Below, piece by piece: positions 12,916 to 26,921 of a stretch of 64,000 nt of DNA. The translations under genes were made by a program, and so were the position numbers. The first letter of the stretch is position 1. Every line of letters begins with the position of its first letter. The DNA lies in contig CM067564.1 of the NCBI GenBank assembly GCA_034336665.1, forward strand, positions 45,444,951 through 45,508,950. The letters run 5' to 3'. The notes under the pieces were generated by a model. That model did not search any database. It was not told the origin of the DNA and worked only from the letters and a program-made list of their open reading frames with translations. Origin of the DNA: Luscinia megarhynchos. Lineage: Eukaryota > Chordata > Aves > Passeriformes > Turdidae.

Positions 12916-14151
12916 AAGGGAAAGGTTCTTTTTTTGCCAGGCTAGGGAATCTCTGGCTCTCAGAATCATCCAATGAGTTGGTAAAATATGTACATCAGCA
13001 TGTGACCAGAGCTGGCAAGAAATCTCTAGGGGTATGAAATAGGAAATTTCCTTTATCTTGTGCAATTTTAGATTCTGATTTGTGGATTTCTTCCCCTGGA
13101 ACTGTATTCACTGCTGTGAGACTCCCTTGGTGAAAGCCTTGGACAAAAGGTGAGGTTGCCTTTTCCATCTGCAGGTTCTGATTAGAAAAAGCAGCTGCCC
13201 TCAGAGCAGTAATTGGAACAAATCTCCATGGAGAAGGTAGCAGAGCCCTCTGCAAAGGACAGCAATTAGTCTCTGATCCTCCTTTGCTTTAGGATGAGGT
13301 CACTTATGAGCACTGATGAAGACATGGACAACACCACCCTTCTATAGAAAAAAAGATTTGTCCTGATTTGATGTTTCATACCAACCAAAAGAAGATGCAC
13401 CTTTTCTTTTCTGTTTGCTTTGGGGATTTGTGTGTGTGTGTTTCATTGCACAAGTGTGCATCAAGGGGGTTGTTTGCTCTTGTTTAAGGGGTTTTTTTTG
13501 AGGGTTGTTCTTTTGTCAGTGCATCATCAGCTGTCTCAGAGATTGGATTCTGGGCTCTGTTTGCAAGAAGGAGGTGGCATCTGGGTCCCAAAGAAAGCTG
13601 GAGCCCATGAAGTTCCTCTCAGGGGGCAGACCCAGAGACTTCCTAAACACCAACGATTTATAATGTCAACTGCAAAAGCTGATTCTTCCCTCATTTTTCT
13701 TAACCTCACATTTTTCTGTTTCTTTGCATCACATTAAGGAGTCATTCCTACTCCTACAATGCTCCATGGAGTTATACACAGGATTCCCATCCTGGTAAAC
13801 CAAAGAGACAAAGTTTTTACTCAACAAAGTTCACGTGAAAAGAGAATTTGCTGGTTTCTCTGTAGAGTGGGACTGGTTACAAGCTCTCCCTTGATTTACA
13901 TGTGCTGTATCCAGAAAATCCTTCCTGGAGAACGGAAGTAAATTCTGATCAGCCTGATACACCCTCCTTCCTCTCAGATTGGATACCCAGCTCAACAGGA
14001 GGAAAAGAACTGGCTTTAAAATTCAGCAGGTTGTTTCTCCATTTAAATTGGTGATTTGGATTCTGGTCTGGAGCATAAGGAAGCATAAATTATAACACAA
14101 ATGAGAATGTGGGAGACAGTGTAGGAAAATTCTGTATTAAAAAAAAAACAG

Positions 14152-14182
14152 CAGAGAGGGAACAACATTTGGGGAATAAAAA
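14152..14182 (+). repeat. Dispersed 31-base repeat, copy A
   Basis: This segment matches 15022-15052 at 28 of 31 positions in the same orientation. Both end in TTTGGGGAATAAAAA. Flanks do not match. It could be a small duplicated piece of an unknown repeat, or coincidence. Confidence 0.5.
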
Positions 14183-15021
14183 GTAGGGCAGATTTTGAAA
14201 TATTCTCAAAACCATTTAACACCATCTGTCAGGGGTTTGTGTTGCTAGGGATTTATCCTCTCCTATCTACAAAATCCTCTGGCTAGTGAAAACAAATTTG
14301 GGAAAAGATGATTAAACTTCTCCTACCCTTGGATTCCCACCCCAACACTCTCACCAACCAACCCATCTTCCTAGCTGTGCTGGGAGGAGGCATCCTCTGA
14401 ATCCATGAGCAACACTATGGAACAGCCAGCAATTTTTAGAAAATCCTAACTAATAGCTGCAATAGCATCCCTTTTAACTTGCCACAGTGTAGCTTGATTT
14501 TGCAATGCTTACAAAACAATCCTTTCACATCCCAAGGGTCAGCTGAGCTCTGGATGATAATGTCCCTGAAGCAGAGGGTTGAATTACAGAGGGGAACCAA
14601 TGCACAAACCCAAAAGCATTGGATACAGAAACCTCACAGGCAACTCCCAGGGATTTTTTTACTGCACATCCTGGAAGCATTTTGTATAGTTTTAAATCTT
14701 ATTGATCTCACTTTGGTCTGGAGGTTGCCTTTTCAAAAGCTGATAGCAGTCTGAAGTGCTGCTCTAGCTGAATAATGATGGTGTTATGAGCAAGTGACAG
14801 ATATTGCAGATGTAAGGTGCTGGAATATTCTTCTTGACTAGAAATGGTTAAATGCATGCAAATTTCAGTACCATTTTTATTTCAAATAAGCAACAGAGTC
14901 AGTTCCTAATTGCTGTAACTGCCTTTGGGGGTGAGCTAGAACATTATTTGCTTCCACTCAGTAGGTTTCCCAGCACTCCTATATGCCTCAGGATAAAACA
15001 TGAGTTGTCCTTACAGAAGAG

Positions 15022-15052
15022 CAGAGAAGGATCAACGTTTGGGGAATAAAAA
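15022..15052 (+). repeat. Dispersed 31-base repeat, copy B
   Basis: Second member of the pair described at 14152-14182, 870 bases downstream, with three mismatches. No target-site duplications are seen. Confidence 0.5.
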
Positions 15053-15379
15053 ACATTCTGTGGAATCCTGGCCCTAACAAGCTGCAGGAGATGTAAAACC
15101 CTCCAGGTCTTCTTTATCCACAGACAAGAATGTAGAGACAGCAACACTAAATATCCCACAGGGGCATTTCTGCAGAAGAAAAGAAAAAAAGGTAATTTGT
15201 ATTCTTGTAAATTTCCATGCAATGGAAAATAATTAAAAATTAACTGGATGTTACCTTTGTGAAAAGCTTGTTTAAATAATCCAGTTTAAGTGTTTCAATA
15301 ATTTTTTACAGACTCTACCATTTAAGCTGTTCTGATAAACTAGTTATTTCAGCTCCTCTTCAGGCATTTAGTAGCCTGC

Positions 15380-15620
15380 TATAAATGTCTTAGAAATGAG
15401 CCTTTAGATTGAATGTTGTTCTTGATGTCTTTTTTCCTTTCTGAAAGCAAATTATAGACAACATGCAATTGCAATAATAGGAGAGGGTTTTTAAATAAAA
15501 GTGTGTGTGCTGAGACAATTAAATTGTAATTGTCTGATAACAGAGGCTCTGGAATGCCAACTGAGTCTGGGAAGTGCAGTGAAGAGCAATACTGCCATTA
15601 ATTATTCTGTGTGCTGGGGA
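15380..15620. promoter_or_regulatory. AT-rich, homeodomain-motif-dense block (possible enhancer)
   Basis: The block contains an interrupted palindrome with arms GACAATT (15514-15520) and AATTGTC (15528-15534). It also has ATTAATTA-type words near 15597-15604 and CAATTGCAATAA near 15467-15478. Such words resemble homeodomain-type sites, and blocks like this are common in conserved vertebrate non-coding elements. Conservation cannot be seen from one sequence, so this is inference only. Confidence 0.22.
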
Positions 15621-18600
15621 GAAGGGCCACAGTTTGCCAGGGGCTGTAGCTTGGTCTGCTTAAAGTATGTAAGGGGGGTCAGATCCGTGCTCTGTGGTGA
15701 CATCAGTGCTTCCAGGGACTTGTTTCTAGGGAAAAGCTATCCCTAAATGTTTGGGATGAGGAGAGCTGGTAGGTAGAAAGGGTCCTAATTCGAGGAAACA
15801 GTGAGAGTGGAAATAGAGACCAAAAAAAAGGAGGAGCACAGCCCGTGGTGGAGAGGGCTGATTCAAGAAGAGGTGGAAGTGGGAGTGGATTTCCATCTCT
15901 GGATGAAATAAAGGCCCTGGATATAACTTTTACTGATGCTTTGCCCAGCTAATTTGGGTAAGACCAATTCCCAGTGCATGAGTGTACATCAGTATTTCTG
16001 GAGATACCAAGGCCATGCACTCCTGTCTTGCAGTGTGGCCAACAGGGGTTTTCTGCCATTTGGAATCTGAATGTGCCATTTTTGGCTCAGCTGAGATGCT
16101 ATTTTGGCACCAGTCCAAAGGATGAAGTGCTGTGTCTTTGCTTGCCCACGAGCCAGACACTCAGTGGCTCATTTTTCATTCATTCTGTCTCCAAAGCAAA
16201 GCTCTGTGTGTGCCTGCCAGACCTTCTTGCTTGGGCATCCCTGACAAATGACAGCTTCAACAAGGGGCAACGTGGTCTCTGGTCACAGACAGAGCTACAG
16301 CAATGACACATCTCCCAAGGATGTTGTTCTGGAGTCCACTCAAGGCAAAAAAGAAAAATTACTTCAGGGTGTTTTTGACTTAAGTGTGCAATTTTTTGAG
16401 TGCACACCCTGCCTGGGACTGTGAAAGACCATAGCCCTGGACTGGAGGAGGGAGGATTCAACACCTGTGTACAGATGAAATAAAACTGTAGCCTACCTAA
16501 AACCCAGGAAGTGAAGGTGGATTTTTCACTGATTTCTATGGCCTTACTATGAAATCTGTGGCTCTTCCTTGAGCTTAAATGTCAACCAAAGCAGCCACAG
16601 AGTGACTTTCTTGCTGCAGAGTCAACAGCAGGCAGCAGACACCTGGATGGCTGCAAACACCCAAAATACCCATCCCTTCCTCTTCATCCTGCAAAAGGTT
16701 GGAGTGACATGAAAGAGGATTTCTCATGTAGGGTACACTGGAACTGTATGTTCTGCATGACCACCTCCACACACATCCTAGCAGAATTTGCTCCAAAAAG
16801 TGAAGGCAAACACAACAGCTTTTCTACCCCACTGTTTACAATTTGGAATGCTAATTCCTCCAGTCTCTGAATTTGCTGAACTATTACTAAGTGCTGGGCT
16901 CTGGGAAGCTGTGTAAGCTCCCAGGAAAATCACTGGGGATGTCATTTTAATCCTTTTGGCTCTGATGGCTCAACCCTATTATCTCTAGAGGGGTTAGAAT
17001 TTAACCTTGAGTTCAAAAGCCTGAAAGAGTCCTAACCAGATAGATAATGAAGAGGTAGAAAGATAAGTGCCAAAATGGATATAAGCTTTTCTTTAATTTC
17101 AAATTGGGCTTTATGAGGAATGTACACCTCAGCAACCCTTTGCTCCCAGAAAGGGAAGGGTTTGAATGCTGGCTTTTAATAATTCATGCAGTGATTCTTG
17201 CTGGATGCCGTGTGGGTATGAATTTGCTTTTCTTCCTTACAAAGCTTACATTCAATTGGGAGAAAAAGATCTAATATTTACATGTGTGAGGATTAACTGC
17301 TGATGGCATTTGTGAGGTGAGAAATCTTATTATTGCCACAGAAAGCATTTATCAAATGGGCTTGAGTTGAGGATTTGAAGCTTCCCACAGCTACAAGAAC
17401 ACTGCATTGCTCAGACAAATGCTTTTCTCTGTGACTGCAAAGTAGCTCTGATTCATATCTGAGTCCATAACTGTGCTTGGAATATTCTCTTTAAAATGGG
17501 GCTTTCAAGTCCCTCTGCTCACCTTGCAGAGATCCACACTTCAGTGCTGCTCTGACCCAGCTGTGGCAGTGACAAATCAGTTTCACAGTCACTTAGCAGC
17601 AGCTCTCAGTATTGGGCCACTGGCAGGCAGAGCAGCTGTGATGTCTTTAATTCAGAAGTAATGACTTTTGTCCACTGAAAACTAGATCAATGCACTAAAT
17701 CCTTTTCACTAAAAATCAGAGGATTTCAGTTACTACCCAGCTAGCTGCTGACTCCAGTGGCACATCACTAAATGCAGAGCCCAAAACACTCCCCATAATT
17801 CTGTCTTTACCCCACAGATGAAGTCTGCCTTCAGAAAAGTGCAAATAAAATCAGGAATAAGATCAGAAAGGACTGATCACAATAAAAGACCCCTAAAGTT
17901 TCCTTTTCATACAAAATGAAACTTTTGTTCTGCTCTCTCTGAAGGAGGTGCAGTAGAAGAAATATCAACAACTGCTTACATGAAGAGATGTAAAATGCAG
18001 AAACATTGATTTTCTCTTACATGTGTTTTTTTGACAGCTTTGGTAACTGAAGAATGGAAAAGTTTTGGGCAGAGGTTCCACCAAAGCAGTTAAAAATTAG
18101 GAAAATATTTAGTTTCAAGGCTCAAAGGGGTGTTTCTGATAAGGCCTGGTTGTATTGTTCTCACCAAACCAGATCAATTATGTCACTCAAGGGCAAATAG
18201 GGTTTCTCCTCAACAAAGTAAAGACATTTGATAGAAAATCCTGAAAGCATTTTGGATATTCTGAGGTTTGGCCTGTTCAGGAACTACTCTGTGCTGTGGT
18301 TATCATAATAATTCCCATTATTCTTCTGCCTGGCCACTCTCTGTTCACTAACACCTTTTTTACTGCCTGATCTTTGATTTACATAAAAGTTGGCCATTTT
18401 TAAATTATGAGAAAAGTCCAAAGCTCCACTCAACAAAGACATCCAGGTGTTTGATGGCAAGACAGAAACATCCTGCATGCAGTCCATGTTGTTTCTACAG
18501 GAGCTGGATAAGGAACATCTCTGTGGGTATCAGATTAAGTGAATTTCCCAGGGCATCCACAGTCAAGAAAGGAGTTGAAGATGGCTATCCTGATGCCAAG

Positions 18601-21093
18601 CCATCGTGGTAGTCCTTGGATTTGTTTTCCTTCTACCCAACTGCATCATCCATGGTAGAAACAGAACATCCTCACTGCACTGGGGGGATTGGACTAACCT
18701 GCAAAAGAACACATTTGCCCTTAAAATCTTTGTCTCTGAAAATGCAAACTTACCTTGAAATTATGACATAAACCAAACCTGGCTGGTAATTTATTTTGCA
18801 GTGGGCACCTTGTATAATAATTCCTCCCCACACATTTTTGGGGGACCTTGAAGCATCTCCAGTCACTGGGTCAGATGGGACACAATCATGTGTGTTGCAT
18901 GGAAAGTGGCAGATGGAGCTTCTGTGGCAGAAATCTTATTTTTTGTTGGTGCATATGAGTCCTCCCAGAAGCAGCTCTTCCCAGCAAGTCCACCCATGTG
19001 GGAATTCTCAAGCTTGAGCACTGATTTCTCTATGATCTGGTGCAGCACCATGTCTCCTGTCCCAACCCACTTGTGCTTTGTTATTTATCTGATGTGCACC
19101 TACACAGCCAACATGAGAGACTGGTGTCAGCTGAGAGCTGTAGGTAATTACAGGACAACCTGAACTCAATTAGGATGTGTTTGTGTATTCAATTACTCAT
19201 GCTCAGAGTTTATGTAAGATCAAGGCTCAGTATTGTACCCAAGGCCTTTATATTCACTGCATGGGTAGTAACAAAAAGACAATGCTCTTTGTCCAAGTTG
19301 CAAGGTTTCTGCCAATATTTGCCATCTGGGACACATTCCCTATCTTTGCTCTTGCCTTTGTGTCTGAAGTAGCATCATCTAAACAGCAAGACACGTTACA
19401 GTCACACATGCTCAGTGTTTGTTACTTGGCTGATGTTCAGACTCCATGGAGAAACACTCATAAAAATTGTCCTGATCAAAGGACAACAGCAACAAAACTT
19501 TGCAGATGTGTTAAGGATGTATCTGGGGCTGGGCAAAGAGTTAAAGTCATTTGAAGGCAGTGGCTTTAATGGATCCATTCTGTGTGATGCTGGCTAGGTT
19601 GAATCTGTTTCCATGAACACTTTAAAAAGTTCAAATTATTCATTTTCTCTTGCTGGAGCACAGTGGGTTTATGTCTATGCAGTTATGTCAGGCCTCTGTG
19701 GGGGGTTCTTAGGTTGAACTTCTCAGTTTCATATTGTTACCTGTCCTGCAGTCCCTGACAATACTCCTACAGCTTCACAGAGACCAGGAATTTACTCTGA
19801 GACAGCCTGAAAAATACTGGGGTCTTCTTAGAGGCCGAAATTTATATCTCTATTAATATAATGTTAATTTTCCCTCCTTTTTTCCTGTCTAGTGAGGCTC
19901 TTCCTCTCTTGGAGCAGGAGCAGGGACACACACCAAGCCCCATTGCTCTTCCCAGCACCAAGGATGCCTTGCCATGCTGCAGAAGTACCAACAGCAACAC
20001 AAGACTGCTGTCAAGAGGAATTAGGTTGTTCTGGTCCAGGATATCAGCACTCCAGATGCCACTTAAACTTTGCCCTGAACCCTCAGCAGTGAAAAGGATC
20101 AATGTGATTTTCAGCCAACCTCTTCTACATAAGTTTCCTACAGCAAATCACAGCTGGAGTAATATTAAAGTCAAATAATAAGAAATAATTTTAATAGCAT
20201 TGCAATGTTTCATTCCACCTGCAATTCTTCTGAAGTTTATAGCACAATTGTCCAAAAAGCACCTCTTTTAGGGAAATGTTACATTGAAAGAAAAGCAAAA
20301 AAATCTTTTACTAAAAGACCTCATTGCCTTCCTTTTTGGTTTAGATCATCCCCTGAAAACTGAAATTCCTTGGAAGCTGGCAGCTCTCTCTGGTTCATGC
20401 ACTTTCTGTCTCTAACAAGACAAAGCCTCTAGAAGCTTGCAGGTGGAGTGTCCAGGTGGATGGGGCCATAGGGGAGTGCCCTGGTTTGATGTGGTTGGTA
20501 CAGCTGGCACTAAGACTTCCTGAGAGACAGGCATACTGTGTCTGCCTTCTAACCCCACTTCTTTGTGCTCAACACTCCTCTCAGCTTCCAGTTTCTTTCC
20601 TGACTACTGCTTATAAATCCTACAGCCAGAAATTAGGTAAAAACCACATTAAAGCCTTTAAAAGGCTCATTGCTTGTATTCAGGTGTTATTTTTGAGGGT
20701 GCAGATGCTGAGTACGGGAAGAACTGTTCCCTTTCTATTTCTCCCTTTTCTATGAATATTAAAAAAAAGACAGAAATAACATCTCCTGCCAGCCAGTCCT
20801 CAGCCATGCTGGATATACCCCATCTTTTCAAAAGCCATCCCATAACAACTGATGGTCCTCGTGCTGGCCTTGAGCAGCATTTCAGGAGCAATCAAAGTGC
20901 TTGAGGATGTGTCTGGGGGAGAAGATATTCCTCTGGCCTCTCTTTAAATGAAGCAGCTATTCATTCACCAGCATTTCTAATTACCAGCACAATAATTGAA
21001 ATACTGGAGTAATCTATTTGAGGAAGAGGAGCAGGGGCCAGGGTGATTTTATTAAAGCAGGGGGTGGAAAACTTGGTGCCAATGACAGCTGAG

Positions 21094-21135
21094 CAAAGGG
21101 TTGGACTTTATGATCTTGGATTCTGTTATTCTGTA
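21094..21135 (+). mobile_element. CR1 LINE 3'-end relic
   Basis: The stretch GCAAAGGGTTGGACTTTATG, followed by ATCTTGGATTCTGTTATTCTG, matches the terminal part of CR1 on the plus strand: the GGTTGGACT-x-x-ATGATCTT motif and two octamer-like ATTCTGT units. The AGGTCTTTTCCAACC segment usually found between them is absent, so there is an internal deletion. Confidence 0.7.
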
Positions 21136-24100
21136 AAAGAAAAAATTCAGCTTGGAGGGATGCAGGCAAATATGAAAAAGAGACAAAGGAATGGTGCAGG
21201 CACAGCCAGGAGTGGATGGAGGTTTGAAATAATTCTCTTTATTCCACAGCAGACATTTGGGGTGGTCTCAGCCCATGAAGCCTCAGGGACACTAGTCCCT
21301 TCACAGGGTGTGTGTAACCCAGGTGGGCTTGGTGGAAGATGCCATTTCATCAGAATGAGAGATGGGAGAAGAGGCTCTGGATGCTCTCAGGTATGGTGAT
21401 CCTGTTGGCAGTGAGGATTATGGAGCTATGGGTCAGAGGAAACCCCTTCTTTTGTCTCTAGGGCCAGGTCCTAAGGCTCTTCTCATGAGAGAAACAAAGC
21501 ACAGACCATTGGTGGAGGTTTGGGTGTACTCCCTCCCTCCTCCTCCTCCTGGGTTTAGGCTCTTCACAGTCTTCTTCCATGTCCCTGATCATTCCAAAGC
21601 CCAGACACCTTCACCCAAAACACACAGATGTGTGGCTCTGCAGCAAGCTGGGAAGAGGGAGGAGGTTGCTGGTGAGATGATGGGTAGTGGTTTCCACTTA
21701 ATTGCTGGGTGTAGGATCCATAAAAAACAGTCAGAAAACAGAGATCAGAGGAGCTGGGAGCAGACAGCAGACATGACAACTGTGTTGGTGTGCTAATACT
21801 TTTATTCCCAAACTTTTTGCACTATATGCCCGTTTTTGGAGTCTTTCTATGACTCCTGTTGAAACCAAGATTCCCCATGGCAGTTGCTGCCTCCTGTCAC
21901 TGCAAAGCCCTTGACTGGGTTACATGAATGTCCTCCCACAACAACAGCAATCAAGAATCTGCTGCAGAAGTTCAGGATGAGGTTGAGTTCATGAATTCAG
22001 GCATCAAGGTTGAGAGGACATGAGTGTGGCAGAGTGAATGACAGCCTGTGGTGAGTCTGGATGATCAGATGTGCTGAAGAATGAACAAGAGTAGAGTCTT
22101 TACCTTACCTGATGATCTCACCAGTCACCCACTCCCACCAGCACCATCTACACAATTTCTCAACTTCTATTCCCAGCAGGGAAATCACTGCTGGTGCAGG
22201 CAAAAGGTTGTGTCAGCTCCCATGTCTGTAAATGTAAATTCTCTCATAAATTGGAGAATTCAAGACTTGGCACTCCATGAACAAGGTACAAGGCACTGCC
22301 AATGATATCAAGCACATCTGTAGGGGCAACTTGAGATTTTACTGCCTGCCAAGATAAGGCCCAAATGTCTCATTGCACACAGACACTGTTCTCCTCTGCA
22401 CATCTCACCTGGTCTTAGCCTTGAACAAACTTCAGTCTTCTCCACTCACTGAGGCTGAAACCTGTGGCTGGAAAGATTTGAGTTCTGAGCAAAGCTTTGG
22501 GTGGGTGTTGTAAAAATCAGACTGACATATGTATTCCCTTTCTCTAAAGGCTTAAAATCTTAATGGAAACACAGCAGAACAAGAGGCTAGAGGCAGAGAC
22601 AAGAGTGCTGTGGATGTCAAACCAATTGAAATGCCTTACAGGAATAGGTTTTGACAGCTGATCTTGCTCATCCTTCCCTTGAGATGTGTCGAGCTGGTGA
22701 GATGAGAGGTTCTCAGGTGGATAGTAGATGTGGCACAGTGAGACAGGAGTCACTTCACAGCAACATGCCCTGAGGCCATGCCCTGACAGTGCACACTGAC
22801 AGCAGAGCTCCTTTGAGCAGCCAGAAACATTTTCCATATCATCAGTAATACCAGGATAACCATTAACCATGTCCAGGTCCTAACCTTGAGAGCAATAAAT
22901 ATGTCTGTGTCTGTTCCCATGGTCTAACTCCAGGCCTGGCATTGATGTGGAGTATAAGTATTTTGTTCCCCATCACATCTTTGACTGCATTGTTTTCCCC
23001 CTTTCCCTGGGTGTCAAATCAGCTATGCTGGTGCAACCCCTACTGGGACAATCTCTTCCTTTTTTGTAAGTTATTAAACTCATACTTGTGTCCAGCTCTA
23101 GAGTTTAACATTGCTTGAATGGTGAATGCCCATGAAAATAGCCAGGCCCTTTCTTCAGATAAGAGCCAGCTGTGAAGTCTGGATGTTGCTCAAAATATCC
23201 CCCTAGTTTGGGTGTGTGCCAAAGTGGGGATGTGGTATGAGCTAATCACTCACAGAAATTAGAGGCTGCTCTGAAAAGCAAGTGGTTGTTGTGCTGAATG
23301 CACGATATTAAGATCTTATCTTGCTTTACAAGCAGACTAAACCCAGAATGAATCAATTATGAGATTAGAATTAATCCAATAATCCTCTGTTCTTCTGTGC
23401 CTGGAATCAGATGGTGCATCTGTAAAGATAGTGTTAGTTAGGGCAAATGAGATCACTGCTTGTCCCATTTTATTAAAAGCCTTTCCCAAGCGCTAACAGC
23501 TCGGGTGAGAGGTTGAATTGAAATTAAATTGCAATCTCTTCTCTTTGACTGATTGCCATTGTGCACACATGCTTGGCCTCAGCTGCCCGGAGGGGATGGC
23601 CAGCACAGGAAACTGGGACTGCTGGAATGGGATGCAGAGTTCTGTGAGGGATTTCCAGCCCTGGAAGAGGCTGCCAGTGTAGCTGAGCTCGTGGCAGGGA
23701 GGAAGCCAGAAAGCATCACTGACCTCCTTAATTTCCTCCTGCAAACTCCTCTTCCAGTGCTGCAGCTTGGGCTCAAAGCTGAAACGTGCCTCCCTGCCCA
23801 CCACTGGTGCCTCTCACCAGCCAGGCCTTGCAGGACTGGTCCTCTCTCTCCTTTTCTGCATGGATTTTACATTCCCACTTGTCCTGGCCTAAATCTGGAG
23901 AGTTGCTCTCCTGACTTACATTTTGCATTGGAGACCCACAATTTTGCCATTTACCTGGTTTTGCTGTTCAACTTTTGTATTTCAAAGCCTGACTTAAGCT
24001 TGAGTATTCCTCACACTTCCCTCTCCTTTTCTTTAAGGAACCAAAATAAACCAAAAAGAAAAGGGAAGTCCAAAGTAAACCTGCTGTAGGCAGCTCTAAC

Positions 24101-26921
24101 CACTTCTTATTTGGGCCATCAGGGCTTGAAATAAATTTTTGGTGCTCCTATGGCTCTGCAACTGGATCCAAAATATGGGAACTGTCATGAATAACAATAA
24201 GAAGTCCCATGAAATGCACAACACTGAGTATCATCCAGGGGGAGAGGTGTGAGTTCAGTGAGAGAAGAAGATGACTCTTTTATCCATGGTCTTACCTGTG
24301 TATCCTTCAGGAAGATGAGTTTGGTCCAGGCCTTGTGCACTGAAATGATGTTCAAAGTTTGGAGCCTTCTGCTAAGAGAAGTGCTCTCCCTCTATCACCT
24401 TTCAAATCCAATTTCCAACCAGAAGCACCTGGAAAAAATTAATAGCAGTGAATTTTCTTTCCATTCTGCTGAAGGGAATCTTGGTAAATGTGTTTAGACT
24501 TTTCAAAATAACTCTGTCTGAAGCAGAGATACCTGGATGATCCCAGCTTTCACAACTAATATTGTCAAATCTAAATGCAAGTGAAAACAGAAGTTGAAGA
24601 AAAGCACTTTTCCATGTCTTTAACATTAGGGCTCATTTGTTCAAATGCACAGCTAAATAGTAAAATCCAAATGGGAACCAGGAAGATCAGGATGAGTTCT
24701 TCAATACTGAGAGCTAAGTAAGCAGATTTACACCAACAAAGGATTTGGTCCACTATAATCAACAGAAATTGAAGTTGAGATTTCCAGCTAGTGTGCATTT
24801 CAAGCTGTACCCTTGATCTAAAGCCCTTCTCTAACACCCTATCTGGAAAAACAAATTGCAGTCCCCGACAGCAAGGTATAAGCAACAGCCCCATGAATAT
24901 GTAAAGACCTTTCAGATGGTATTTTAAAACAGCATTCAGTAACCATTATCCACAGTTAACTGACTTCACCAGGCTTAAAAACAGGAGTCTTTAATTACAG
25001 TCGTTTATATTTCCAAAGATAGACCATAACATATTTATAAACAATCTGTGCACTTGGTGAGTAAATGACACACGGCATGAATCATTCCCTAACAGTTCTT
25101 ATATAATATTCAAAGTGGGCATGAATGTTTCATGAAGGCACTTCCACTGCTGAACTTCGTAGGAAACTGAGCTTTCTTCCTTTCCAGGCTGCCTCTTCTG
25201 CTCCTTTTCCTTCTGTGAAAGCCCTGAAAGACTCAATTCCTGCCAGAAACCTTTGGATTTGCCAAGCTGTTTCCAGTGCTGGACTGGTGCAACTTAGATT
25301 TGGAGCATCTGTGCCAGGAGTGCAGAGAGACACACTTTGTCACAAGGAATTGCCTCTAAAACACCAAAACCCTTGTGTTTCATGATGCAGCACCAGTCCC
25401 TTATATGTCCCAAGGAAATATTGACTTAAACATGTGAGATGTTCAACACTGCAGAAATGAGAAAATCAAAGAATGGGAGATGAATTTGCAGCAATCCAAG
25501 GGGTCTAAAGATTTTTTCATGACTGGGAAACCCTGAGGTGAAGTTTTTGGTGCAAAATCACTGAGATTTAATAGTACCTTGAGTGGTAGAAAGGATTGGA
25601 CCAGGCTCCATCAGTGCTAGACATGGACAAGTCTCCACATAAACCCCAGATCAGGGTTAACTGTGTAGGGATGATTTTGGGGCAGTTCAACACCTCTCCA
25701 AAGCTTCTGCAAAGAATTAACAGGCAGGTGTAACAACTTTGTCACAGGCCTGAAGCAAAGAGAATTTTTACTCTTTCTCTGCTTGTCCAGCACAAAGGAA
25801 GCCTGTCTGTAATTAGGGCTCCAATGTGAGATGATGCCATAATAAATATGTAATCACACTTTAGAAACTTTCTGCTTTTGTCTGTTGCAGTTCAAATCCC
25901 CATGACTACGGACTCTCACCTCACTGAAGTTTCCAGACAGGTTGGATAATGATTCTTTGTGTGGACAGCAGGGAACACTGATGTGAACAATCCATTGTTA
26001 GGTGAGTGGCTTTACTGATACATGACAGCTTGGACAGCAGGGGTTACTGGAGTCATCCTGTTCTGCTTTTGCCATTTTAATTTCTTTACAAGCCCCAAGG
26101 GCCAAATGAAAGCATGAATGAATAAGTAAGAAGATATCCATTTGCAATATGTCCACAATTGTTTTCCTCAGAGCATTTCCTATACACAGCCAAGTGTCCC
26201 AAAATTACAGCAGGCAAATTTCACAGACATCTATTCTGCCTTGACTTTCATTAAAACATGCTGTTCGTAGTAGCAATAAAGCGTATGGGGTTTAAATGGA
26301 CCTAGATTTGTATTTTATATAGGCTGCTCTGTTGTTGTTGTAATAATAAATGACACAGAGACAATTTCAGATTGTTCTGACAAAAATCAGGACTCCTAAG
26401 GGGAGTCTGCCTCCTGCACATGAAGTTGTAGCTCTGAGCAACCAGCCAGGAAGATGCAATTAATTTCCCCCTCGTGAGTAAAGCCATTATATAAAATACC
26501 ACAGTTGCCTTGAGGGCCAAATTGAAGGCACTGAATTATGTATTATCAAAACTGACTTTACAATGATGTCTTCATGGGCACTGCTGCTGCTTGTGAATGG
26601 AAAGGGAATGGCAGTCAGCTGCCAGGATCTTATTTCCCTCTCTGTCGCCGTAAACAATACTCTGCTCGTGTGAAGATCTTGATGAGATGCAGTCACATTG
26701 CTCTGTCCCTTGAGGGAGTGGCTTAGAAAGGAGAGGAAACCCTGGAAAGTCTGCTAATCATGTTGTGTACAGTCATAGCTCAGCCAAAGCCCAGTGGGCT
26801 TTGCTCAGGACCCAGAGATGGAAAGATTTTCCAGCTCATCTCTCTCCTGTTGGAACAATGAGGAACACTAAAGACCTAAGGTGAGCTGCCACTTCCAATC
26901 TACTGGAGCCATCTTTTGTCT
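21136..26921. other. Unique non-coding sequence, no gene seen
   Basis: No gene or transposable element is recognised. The longest non-repetitive open frame of the window, 178 codons at 23553-24089 plus, lies here. Its translation is rich in P, L, S and C, lacks any recognised domain and has no visible gene context, so I did not call it a gene. The AT-rich stretch at 23270-23550, with AATTAATCCAATAATCC-type words, could be regulatory. Confidence 0.5.
21531..21550 (+). repeat. Short CCT microsatellite
   Basis: A 20-base CCCT/CCT run, seen directly. No function is implied. Confidence 0.7.

Larger units (their letters stand above)
11561..21093. other. Unique non-coding sequence, no gene seen
   Basis: Nearly 10 kb with no exon, RNA gene or clear transposable element. 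The largest open frames are 105-125 codons (for example 19177-19554 plus) and show no domain or biased composition. A short hairpin, a dispersed 31-base repeat pair and one AT-rich motif-dense block inside it are listed separately. Confidence 0.5.

Noticed and set aside
18678..18705. GGGGGGATTGGACTAACCTGC, similar to the CR1 'GGGGGTTGGACTAGATGACC' segment.
   Set aside because: Only about 20 bases are comparable and neither flank continues the CR1 pattern.
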